Made by a program: the position numbers and the translations under genes
Assembly (NCBI GenBank): GCA_963575745.1
Contig: CAUYUJ010017994.1
Span: 1-47,500, forward strand
DNA length: 47,500 nt
Direction of reading: 5' to 3'
DNA from: Prorocentrum cordatum
Lineage: Eukaryota > Sar > Dinophyceae > Prorocentrales > Prorocentraceae
Shown here: piece after piece, positions 22,784 to 31,329 of the stretch
Layout: every line of letters begins with the position of its first letter
How positions within the stretch are numbered: position 1 is the stretch's first letter
The notes under the pieces: model-generated
Database searches by the model: none
What the model saw: only the letters and a program-made list of their open reading frames with translations
What the model was told of the DNA's origin: nothing

Positions 22784-23524
22784 TCACGACGCGTTGTTGG
22801 AGAGCCAGCTGGCCAGCGTCTCCTGCAGGTCGGCGAGGGCCGCCTGCTCGGCGCGGAACGCCACGGCCGACCGCTCCGCCACTGCCAGGCAGGCCGCCGA
22901 GCACATCCTCGCCCTCGTGACGCTGTCGAGGATCACCTGCGCCTGCGCTGAGTTCAGCTGCACGGTGGCCTCGGGCGCGATGTTGGCGCTGACGGGCGAG
23001 CTCGCTCCGCTCATGTTGAGCTGAAGCGGACCGCCCTTGCCGCTGCCCTTCGGGAAGGCCGCCGCCACTGCACTCTGGCTGAGTGGAGCGACCTGCTCGG
23101 GAGGCTGGTACGGCGCACTGCGAGCGCCACGGCGGCGGTTGTTCTTGCACCACTGCTCGTCGTTGGCCTTCTGCCAGCGCTCCCACTCGTCCGTGTCCTC
23201 AGTCCACTCCTCGACCTTCAAGCGCGCCCCGCGATCGCTCGCGCCATTCGTCGAACCTCGAAGGCGCTCGGACCTCGGTGAGCCGAGCGCCACCGAGGTT
23301 CGCCGAAAGACGTGGGCAAGCAATCGTTTGGGCGCGCCGACCTCGGCGATGGCCAGTTGAAGATCCGCGTCGACATCCTCGAGGAGGTGGTAGCTCGACT
23401 TCACCAAGTGCGTCTTGAGCCTCGACAGGGCCTCATCTCGCGACGCGCCCTTGAAGAAACTCCCGCGTTTCGAGCAGGTCCCCGACAACGGGCACGTGCA
23501 CCCGAAGACGCTGATCATGGGCAT
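22784..23524 (-). CDS. Small Cys/His-containing hypothetical protein (about 246 aa)
   Basis: The start is set at the ATG 23524 (MPMISVFG) because sequence 5' of it holds box repeats and Ala/Arg-rich noise. The N-terminus has CTCPLSGTC (residues 8-16), then a Lys/His helix KTHLVKSSYHLLEDVDADLQ. This could be a compact Cys/His metal site, but no known finger fits exactly. Residues 110-140 are Trp/Glu-rich (EEWTEDTDEWERWQK). The C-terminal third is helical and Ala/Gln-rich, ending ASWLSNNAS. It is same-strand with its neighbours and has four palindromic boxes about 235-355 bases upstream. Function unknown. It is a single exon as read, though an upstream exon cannot be excluded. Confidence 0.55.
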   Translation of the reverse strand: MPMISVFGCTCPLSGTCSKRGSFFKGASRDEALSRLKTHLVKSSYHLLEDVDADLQLAIAEVGAPKRLLAHVFRRTSVALGSPRSERLRGSTNGASDRGARLKVEEWTEDTDEWERWQKANDEQWCKNNRRRGARSAPYQPPEQVAPLSQSAVAAAFPKGSGKGGPLQLNMSGASSPVSANIAPEATVQLNSAQAQVILDSVTRARMCSAACLAVAERSAVAFRAEQAALADLQETLASWLSNNAS

Positions 23525-23758
23525 CTCGCGAAGAGAAGAGCTCGATGGCGCACTGGAGGCCCGCGATCGAGAGCGCGCCAAAGACGGCGCGAAGGGAGGC
23601 GGCCGCGAAGGCTGCGAGAGCGCGCCGAGGACGGCGGATGGGCGCCCGCGAAGGCGCGCGCGGGAAAAGCGCGGCGCAAGCGCAGCCTGGAGCCTGCGGC
23701 TGCGGAAAACATCATAAGAGGAATGGAGGAGGCGTGCAGGGAGCGTGGAGCACGCACA

Positions 23759-23879
23759 GGCGGTACACCGCCGAAGCTGAATGGGGGGGAGTGCTGGGAG
23801 TCCAGCGCGCGCGGGCGGTGCACCGCCGAAGTTAGGCGGAGTGCCGCCGACGAGAGCCCATGACAGGCGGTGCCCCGCC
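23759..23879. repeat. Palindromic box cluster, 4 boxes
   Basis: GGCGGTACACCGCC (23759), GGCGGTGCACCGCC (23814), GGCGGAGTGCCGCC (23835) and GGCGGTGCCCCGCC (23866). They lie upstream of the minus-strand gene ending at 22784. Most are followed by cga. Confidence 0.9.
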
Positions 23880-24149
23880 GATTTTTTGCTGGCGACGCGC
23901 GCAAAGGATATTCGCGAACGGTCCCGCGAGCGCGGCGCACGCCTACCGCGACAGCCGCCAGCGGCGAAGAACGGCACCTGAAAATCGGAAAATCAGATGC
24001 CGACTGAAACTTCCACTCCGCTCTCTTTCCATTTGTCTCCTGGCTCACCGTCCATCACCTCTCCGCTCTCACGTCCCCCCGCCCCTCATGGATGTTTCAG
24101 TCGGCGTCTGACCTCCGAGGGGGTTGTCAAAGCCCGCGGCCCGCGAGTC

Positions 24150-25356
24150 TCAGAGGTACAGCCCGCGGTTCTTGGAAGGCATCGCCTTGACCGTCAGGGG
24201 CAGTGGAGGCGGCCGCACGGCCGCTGCCTTTGCCGCGGGCGCCGAACTCGCGGCCGTCGGCCGCGGGGGCGGCGGTGGCGGCGGTGGCGGCGGCGGCGTC
24301 GGCGCGAGGTACGGGCCGCCGCCGCTGTCCTGGAGCGAGCGGCGCGGTGGCGCGCGGCCGTATTTGGAGGCGTACCACTCCGACTTGGGGCCTGAACCAC
24401 CACGGTTGCCCCAGCGCTTCCCGCTCTTGCGCCACGTCTGGCCGCGCCAGAATTGCGGGCCACCGTGCATGGGCGCGGGCGGCCCCCTGCTGGCGCGACC
24501 CCAGATGCCGACGTAGCGCTGCAGCAGTTCCAGTGGCTCCTGGACGCGCTTGGAGTTCCAGGCGATCGGCGCGCTCTCGCTCAGCAGCGAGCGCAAGAAC
24601 TTGTACGCCTGCACCACGTCCTCTGGCGCCGCAGACGCTTTCGGCACTTCGGGTACCTTGGCGACGAAGGCGCCCACGTTGGGCGCGCCTGAGGCGCCCA
24701 CGTTGGGCGCGCCTGCTGGCGGTTGCGCCTGGCGCCACGGCGGCTGAGGCTTCTCCGACGGCGGCTGCTGCTGCTGCTGCTGCACCTCCTGCTGCTGCTG
24801 CTGCTGCTCCGCCCGCCACGTGCCGCCAGCGTCTCGGGTGCGACGTGGCGGCGACTTCGGCGCCGCGCCCTGATTGTGGACGGGGATGAGCGTCGGTCCT
24901 TGCTTCGCCTCTGGCGAGGGGTCGCTGCTGCTGCTGCCAGGGCACTCCGCCGTCTGCCAGCCTGGCGGCGCGGGATCGGCGATGATGTCATCCATGCCTG
25001 CCTCCTGCGCAAGGCAAGGTAAACGCCGAGAGCACCGTCGCTTCTGGGCCCTGCCCCGCCGCCGCCTGCATCCAGGCCAACGCGGGCGAACGGGGGCGGG
25101 GCCGCATGGGCGTCGGGCGCGCTCGATCCGTTTCCCTCGAGCCTGGGCGAACATCTCGAAGAGGTTCAAGGCTTCGGCGACCTGCTCGAAAAGCGACTGG
25201 CTCGCATCTGAAGCCGCCGTGCGCACCCCAACAGGAATCCAGGAAATCAGCCTGCACTGCCCAAGCGGACGCTTCGGGCTGAGCAGGCGTTTTCTGAATT
25301 CCCAGCGCCTCCGCGGAGTTGCCCATGGCGCTGCTGGCCGCGCCCTCGCTCGCCAT
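24150..25356 (-). CDS. Poly-Gln/Pro-rich hypothetical protein with GC-AG intron and a probable frameshift
   Basis: Three parts are legible. An N-terminal segment from ATG 25356 reads MGNSAEALGIQKTPAQPEAS. A helical segment in another frame, SLFEQVAEALNLFEMFAQ, ends at 25143. The main exon, 25004-24150, starts EAGMDDIIADP. Between the last two I infer a 138-base intron (25142-25005, gc...ag) because it joins phase 0 to phase 0 and the intervening codons look non-coding. The change between the first two segments (about 25220-25250) needs a 1-base indel or another intron. The main exon has poly-Q runs, a 9-residue direct repeat (GAPNVGASGAPNVGAF), a Trp/Gly/Arg-rich patch (FWRGQTWRKSGKRWGNRGG) suggestive of RNA contact, an 11-Pro run and the end KNRGLYL. 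Function unknown. Confidence 0.5.
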
Positions 25357-25531
25357 GCGCCCGCGAAGCGCCCGCGGCCGCTGGCGGCAGCGGCGCGGGG
25401 AGGGGCGCCGCGGGACCCGCGGGGAGGGCTGCTTGAATTGAAAAGGCGCGGGGGGAGCGGCGGAGGGAGGCGGGCAAGGGCGAGGCAGCGGTCAGAGAAA
25501 TGAGAACGCCCATGGTAATGGAACCAGCGAA

Positions 25532-25572
25532 GGCGGAACACCGCCGACAACAGATGGAGGCGGTGCACCGCC
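25532..25572. repeat. Palindromic box pair
   Basis: GGCGGAACACCGCC at 25532-25545 and GGCGGTGCACCGCC at 25559-25572, about 180 bases upstream of the ATG at 25356. Confidence 0.9.
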
Positions 25573-25756
25573 AGGCAAACCTTCCAATAAATACGAAGAA
25601 CCGCCTGAGCAGCGCAAGGACAAGCAAGGCCCGATGAGATTACGATCCGATTTCGATCCGAGTTCCTTGTTTTCTGAACGCAGGCTGCGCGCCCCACGCG
25701 CCGCCCGCGGCAAATCCGACTGAGAGTCATGCATCGCGCCACCGAAGCAGGTCGCC

Positions 25757-27788
25757 TCAGAACTCGCCCTTGCGAGCCTCCAGCTCGCTCTGCACCAGCG
25801 CCTTGGCCCAGGCGATGGCGGCCTCCTGAGTGGCAGATGAAAACCGTCATAAACGCAAAGTGGCCCGCGGGGTCTCTTTGCGCATATGATTGGAGCGAGG
25901 CCACGCGCGGCCGCAACAACGCGCTCCGCCGCCGCGCATCGAGCCCCGTGGCCACGCCGATTGGAGGAGATGGGACCCAAAAGTGTCCTTCTCCTTGCCG
26001 TTCCTGTACTTCTTGCTCTTGGTGCCGCCTGGCCCGCTGCGCCCGCTCCTGAAGAGAATCTGGCTGCGAGTGGTCTCGTCGTCATACCGCGGTGCTTTCA
26101 GCTTGCATGCTGCCGCCTTCGCCTTCGCAATCTTCTTCGGTGTTGCCTCGGCTTTTGCCTTTGCCTTTGCCTTCGCCGCCGATGGCTTCGCCGTGCCATC
26201 TGAAGCCTTTGTCTTCGCCAAGGCCGCCACTGCGTCGGACTTCCTCCGCTTCTTCTCGCCCTTCTCCGCTTTCCAGCCAGAGGAAGTACGTTGCCCCGCC
26301 GCTTGGAGGAGAACCAGGGCAGCGTCGGCAGGCAGCTTCGCCAGCGGCAGTGTCGGATCCACCTTGACAGCGGCAAGTGGCAATAACCAATCGCCGCGCC
26401 TGCGACGCCCCGCAGAGGGCGCGCCGCTGCCTTGGGCAGAGGCGCGCCCCCGTGAATCGCGGAGGCCGCGGAGGCGGGCCCAGGTTACCGTCCAAAAACC
26501 TTTGCCTTCTTCTGCGGCGCCCCCTTCGCGTCCACCTCGGACTCGCTCGAGCTCAGCACCATGACGTCAACGGCCGATGCCTTGACCTTGGCGCCACCGC
26601 CCAACTTTGAGGCCGCGGCCGCAGGCGCCGCTCCCGACATCGCGGCAGGCTTGCCCGCGGGAGCTGCTGGAGTGGGAGTCGTCGGCCCGCGCTGCGAGAC
26701 GAGGGCGGCCGCCGCTGGGTTCGGCCACCCGCCGCGGGTGTTGTGCGTTGGGATCACCCCCAACGGCAACGCCGCTGGCGTCGCGGCTCCCAAGGGAGGC
26801 GTCGCGGCAATCGTCGCGGCTGCAACCGCAACGCTTTGCATCGGAGAAGGCGGCGGCAGAGGCGCGAAGGCGATCGGCGGCAACGCCGCCCGCTGCGGCG
26901 TTGCCTGGGCGCCGAGCGCTGCGTTCCTGTTGCCGCGCAAGCTGATGAGCTTCCCGAGGATCTGCGTCTGATGAGCTTCCCGAGGATCTGCGTCTCGAGA
27001 AGCCCAATTGTCGGCTGCGCGGGCCCCTCCGAGGCGAACGCCTGCTCGTACAGCGTCGGCCTCTCCTGCTGGAACAGCGCCGCCGAGGGGGAGAGCGCGC
27101 CGACAAACTCGGTCGCCTTGCCTCGAGCAGCTGTGTAGGCAGGGGAACGCCACGTGGTCTTCACCAACTGCAAGTACACGTCCAAGAGCTGCGGAGTCGG
27201 CGAATTCTTCTCGATGCCTGATCGCTGGCACGCCAGGAACATGAACGCGGCTAGCATGCCAAACGTCGGCTCGGAAGGGTTCCGGAGCCCGAGGCGCTCC
27301 AAGTGGCGCATCAACATGACAAATTTCGAAGCGAACGACTCGGTTGGGCTCAGCAGCACGTGCCACGTGGAGGCAGTAAGCAACTCCACGAAGCACTCGT
27401 AACTTTGCCCTTTGGCCTTCGTGCGCCTCCCGCAGAGCCACTCGGTCGCGGCGCCGACCAAATCGTGACTGAACCCCGTCTGCCCGAGCTGGGTCAGCAG
27501 CTGCCCTTTCTCCGTGGCCGTCCACCTGCAAAACGACGGGGGAATGTTAGACGGCGGGGAGGAGGGGGGAGCGGGCGGCGTTCCGCCGAACGGAGGCGGG
27601 GACCTCCTCGAAGGGGGAACGGATGGCCTCTCGCCCGTACGGGATCTTTGACCCGAGCCTCACCTCTGGCCTTCGATGAGCGCGCGCACCTTCCCGAAGT
27701 GCAGCTGCTCTGCAGCGCCCCTGGAAGGCCCGCTCGCCGCTGCAAGCGCCGCGGCTGCCTCGCCCAGGGCAGCCTGGACGCGCTCCAT
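25757..27788 (-). pseudogene. Four-exon hypothetical gene broken by a 26-bp tandem duplication
   Basis: Exons proposed: 27788-27664, 27525-26500, 26362-25988 and 25825-25757. Introns are 138 b (gt-ag), 137 b (gt-ag) and 162 b (ga-ag). Exon 1 begins MERVQAALGEAA. Exon 2 begins with the codons for WTATEKGQLLTQLGQTGF and continues through a helical domain with LGLRNPSEPTFGMLAAFMFL, then an Ala/Pro-rich linker and an acidic SSSESEVDAK. Exon 3 has a Lys/Ala-rich, linker-histone-like run (AKAKAKAKAEATPKKIAKAK), then a basic block RSQILFRSGRSGPGG. Exon 4 ends ALVQSELEARKGEF. Without one copy of the 26-bp duplication (26943-26994) all four exons join in one frame of about 522 codons. With it, exon 2 shifts frame. 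DNA binding is only a guess from the basic run. An assembly or recent allelic error could also cause the duplication. Confidence 0.65.
26943..26994. repeat. 26-bp exact tandem duplication inside exon 2
   Basis: The unit beginning tgatgagcttcccgaggatc is present twice in perfect tandem (26943-26968, 26969-26994). Since 26 is not a multiple of three it breaks the frame. The reading on the minus strand is TQILGKLI, then the same residues again in the shifted frame. Confidence 0.97.
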
Positions 27789-27945
27789 CGCGCCGCGGCG
27801 CGTCGGGGGGCGCCCGCCCCGCGGCCCCTCCAGAAGCGCTTGGTGGGACAGGGGCAGCGTATTGTGGCGAAGGGAAATGGCATGGCCCTTCACGTCTTCC
27901 TTCTGCTATCCTCTCCTCCCCCCTCTCCCCTCCTCCCCCCTCCTG

Positions 27946-28462
27946 GGCGGTGCGCCGCCAATGCGACCAATCAAACGGTATATGATGAAACGTGCGCCGA
28001 AGGCGGTGCACCGCCAACGAATGCAGAAACACCTCGCGCAATCAAGGTGACGTGGGCGGTGGGCCGCCAAATGCGATGACAAACTCGGGCGAAGCATGCG
28101 CCGCGGGCGGTGCACCGCCAACGCGAAAGAAACGCATCGCGCAATCACGGGGACGTGGGCGGTGTACCGCCAAATTCGATGACGAATTCGGATGAAACGT
28201 GCTGCGTGGGCGGTGCTCCGCCGATGCGTGAAGAAACGATTCGCGCAATCAAGGGAACGTGGGCGGTGCACCGCCAACGCGACGAAACTTCAATCAACAT
28301 GTGCAAAACGTACAAATTGCAATGCGCGGGCAAAACATAGCGATGGGCGGTGCGCCGCCAATGCGATAAAACTGCTCAGAATTTGCAAGACGTGGGCGGT
28401 GGGCCGCCGAAACGAATCACATCAGAACGCGCCGCGATGAGAAGTGCGGGCGGTGTGCCGCC
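27946..28462. repeat. Palindromic box array, 10 boxes, about 52-bp spacing
   Basis: Boxes start at 27946, 28002, 28055, 28106, 28158, 28209, 28262, 28346, 28395 and 28449. Spacing is 49-56 bases except for one gap of 84. Spacers share words such as cgcgcaatcaaggtgacgtg and aatgcgatgac. The array lies about 160 bases upstream of ATG 27788. A further box (GGCGGCGTTCCGCC, 27574-27587) lies inside that gene's first intron. Confidence 0.95.
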
Positions 28463-28611
28463 AATGCGCATGGCATCCCCTCCCGATCCCCCCCCCGCCA
28501 TTCCCGCCCCCTCTCTCCTACCCCCCAGGCTGCGCGGGTTGAGCTCGGTGATGAACGGCCTTCTCGGTCGCCTGGCGCCTGGCGAAACACTGTGCTGAAG
28601 AAAACCTGCGC

Positions 28612-28931
28612 GTTTTTCGGTCTCCGACCCCCTTTTCAAAAAGCAGACGAAAAAGCAGACTTATCGGACTTAAACTTATCTTATTTATCAGTATAACTAC
28701 AAGTAACTTATAAGTATGGCAATTGGGTGCACACAAGTAACATATGTTCTACATGTGATTTAAGTATATATGTTAATGACTTAAGTTAGATGTGGATGGT
28801 AGTTGCAGGATCTTAACATATCTCACTACAAGTGATTTCAAGTTACTTACAAATAACTTCATATATAATTGAAGTAACTTATAAGTGACTTCATCTGACA
28901 TAAATCTCATATGTCAACGCCATCACCAAAG
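28612..28931 (-). repeat. AT-rich repeat module, right copy (inverted relative to 14336-14524)
   Basis: Shares with the left copy, in inverse orientation, gtcaacgccatcaccaaag at the outer end, gcagacttatcggactta near 28655-28675 and a cgcgtttttcg-like word at the inner end. Its AT-rich middle is about 130 bases longer than in the left copy. The last codons and stop of the recombinase-like frame (28907) lie within it. Confidence 0.75.
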
Positions 28932-30737
28932 TCACCGCGTTTGCCTGCGGCGCGCCCATCGGCAGGGCTCCGACATTTAGGTGGAGGCGCGCCCGGCGCA
29001 TTGCCGCACCCCACCCGCTGTCCACGCGGGGCAACGATTAACCGGAGAAACTTCTGCCGCCTCAACTCCTCGACGACCGACAGGGGCAAGAACGCAGCCT
29101 TCTCGCGAACGGTCGACGCCGCCACCCGCTGTTGCGCCTCTTTCCCTAGGTCGGCCAACATTACTTTTCCTGGCGCTGAACTCGCCCAGCATCGCACCTG
29201 CCCCCACTGCACCGGGGCCTCGAGATCGGTCCGCAGGCAAGACAACACTCCGGCTATGCGCAGGCGCGTGCACATCTCGGCTTGCCGCCGACGCGCATTA
29301 TATACGATCGGCATCTGGTTGGGACTTGGGACGGGAATTGTCTCCCCCCTCCGCCCAGCCGCCCGAGATGACTCGGGCTTCCCAGTCCAACTGCATCGCG
29401 CTCGCCCACGCAGGCCCTGCGTGGCGCAGACTGCACGAGGTCGCAAGATCCAACTGGGAATCGTCCGCTAGCGAGCCTCGGAATACCTCTATCAGCGATA
29501 GGTTAAAAGCACCCGACTTCAACGGCGCGCCGGAAACTGGGTCGAAGACGAGCCCCGCCGGCACAGCCCTTCCTGCTCGATCTCCCCGCGCCGCCAGCTT
29601 GCGCCAGCCATCCCACAAGGCGTCAGCGGCGGACTGCGCGCCACATAGCCGCCTCGGCAAACACCAGTCGAAGGAAGGTCGCCCCTGTCGCTTTCCTTGC
29701 TCTCCCCGCGACGCACGGAACCAGAAAATTTCAACAGACTTCTCTAACGGCCTAGAGCGCAGCAGGCGCGTGCACCTCACCCACGCGAATATTATCGCCA
29801 GCACCCCGGCCGCGAGCGTGACTTGCCCGAGCGTTCTCGCGCCATCCAGGAAATCGATCACGTGGTAAATCATCTCGGGCTCGACGACAATAGCCTGGGC
29901 CGGCGGCGCTACGGCCCCACTGCCTGGACCACGTGGCACAAGCCGAAACGCATCATCCAGGCAAGAAGGCGCTTTCAACTGCACGCGCATCCATTTCAAA
30001 CTGTTCCAGATTCTGACGCCGGACGTCCGCGCGGTCGAGAGCTCATGCACGAACTCGGCGACTGCCATGGGTTGCTGCGCAAAACGCTCCGCCGGCCCCC
30101 CTCGCCGGCCCGCCCACTCGGCCCGCTGCCCCCGCGCGCGCAATGCCGCGCGCAACGTCCCCGATTCGAAATTACTCAATCTGCACACTGCCGCGGACGA
30201 GACGTCGGCGAGCATCTCGGCCTGCGCCTCCTGCAGCCCTTGCCCGAAGCCGCTTCCCGGGAACCGTTCTGGCGACACTCGAACTGCACTGACCGCCAGC
30301 TGAACGCGCCCCTCCGGCTCTGCCGTCTCCGTTGCCACCGCGGCACATCGTCACGGCCGACCGCGGCTTGCGGCGGCAGGCTCACGCCCTTGCCCCGCCG
30401 CGGTCCCCGCGCTCGCGGCGGGCGCCGCCGCGCCGCCAGATCGCCCCTCCGCGCCAATGCCACGCGCGGGCGTCAGCCACGGCGCCACCCGCGCCACGTC
30501 CCGAGCCACGGCCCAGGCCGCGGGCACTCCGCACTGCTCCGCCTCGTCCGTCGAGCAAAACAGATGCGCTAAGTCGCCGGCCGGCGCCAATCCCTCTCTC
30601 TCCACGAGCGCAGAAAGGGAATCGCGCTCGGAGGAATCGACCCTCCAATCTAAGAACTCTTCGATGAAGAGCTCCCCGCGCTGCCCGGCCATCCAGCAGC
30701 ACACAAGCAGCAAACCAACGGCAAACGCTGTCGCCAA
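28907..30737 (-). pseudogene. Tyrosine-recombinase-like gene, frame-broken
   Basis: The first segment (30737-30351) starts MATAFAVGLLLVCCWMAGQR, then ERDSLSALVEREGLAP, and ends at a stop. The second (same frame, 30338-29298) has a helical stretch leading into AIIFAWVRCTRLL, whose Arg188 fits the first catalytic Arg of YR enzymes, then SLRHAGPAW (29432-29406), which fits their H-x-x-R box, then SGGWAEGG. The third, in a new frame (29446-28907), supplies PIVYNARRR, whose Tyr (29302-29300) falls where the nucleophile is expected. So the order R...RH...GW...Y is legible but needs at least one frame change, plus a stop or intron near 30345. It is related in outline to the YR domain of the element at 40061-46936 but not the same copy. 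The assignment is inferred from motif order only. Confidence 0.45.
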
Positions 30738-30829
30738 CGCGCTTCGCTCGCACGAGCCACATGCGCGCTTCTGAAGCGCGCCGTCCCTGCGAGCGCGCGC
30801 GGGCGCCCCCTTCTGTCATGATTATGGCT

Positions 30830-31329
30830 CCCTGACCCGAGCCTCCCCGAGCCTAAAGTCAACGCAAACGTGCACTCCGGCCCCGTGTGCACCGTCATCT
30901 GCGCTGTTCCCTCCACAGAAAACGCCCCCCGTGCGCAACCCCCTTCTCCGGCCCCGCGCGCAGCTAAGACGCCCTCGGGGACCCGCACGACTCCTGGCGA
31001 AAGCTAAAGGTTCCCTCAGGGACCCTCACGACGACGACGACGAGAGGGATGCGGATTTTTCCGGGGCGCCCCCCGGCCGCGCCTCGCACGGTTCCTGCGG
31101 CACTCGGCCCCGCGCGGGGGAGCCTGCCCGGCAGAGAGTCCGAGGGCCCGCGGAACTCGGAGGGAAACGCGGGCGCAGCATGCCAGCATGAAGCACGCGG
31201 GCCCTGGGGGAAAAGGGGCCCTGGAGCCGCGGGGCCCCCCCGCTTTCACCCCGAGTCGGTCTTCCAAAGTCGTTTTTTCCCCCGGTTTCACCCCGAGGCG
31301 GGCCCCCCCCGTTCTCACCGCCGAAGAAT
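30830..31329. other. Gene-free GC-rich stretch
   Basis: Two near-copies of a phrase 'ctttcaccccgag' / 'gtttcaccccgag' occur at 31239 and 31286. I see no gene. Confidence 0.5.
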
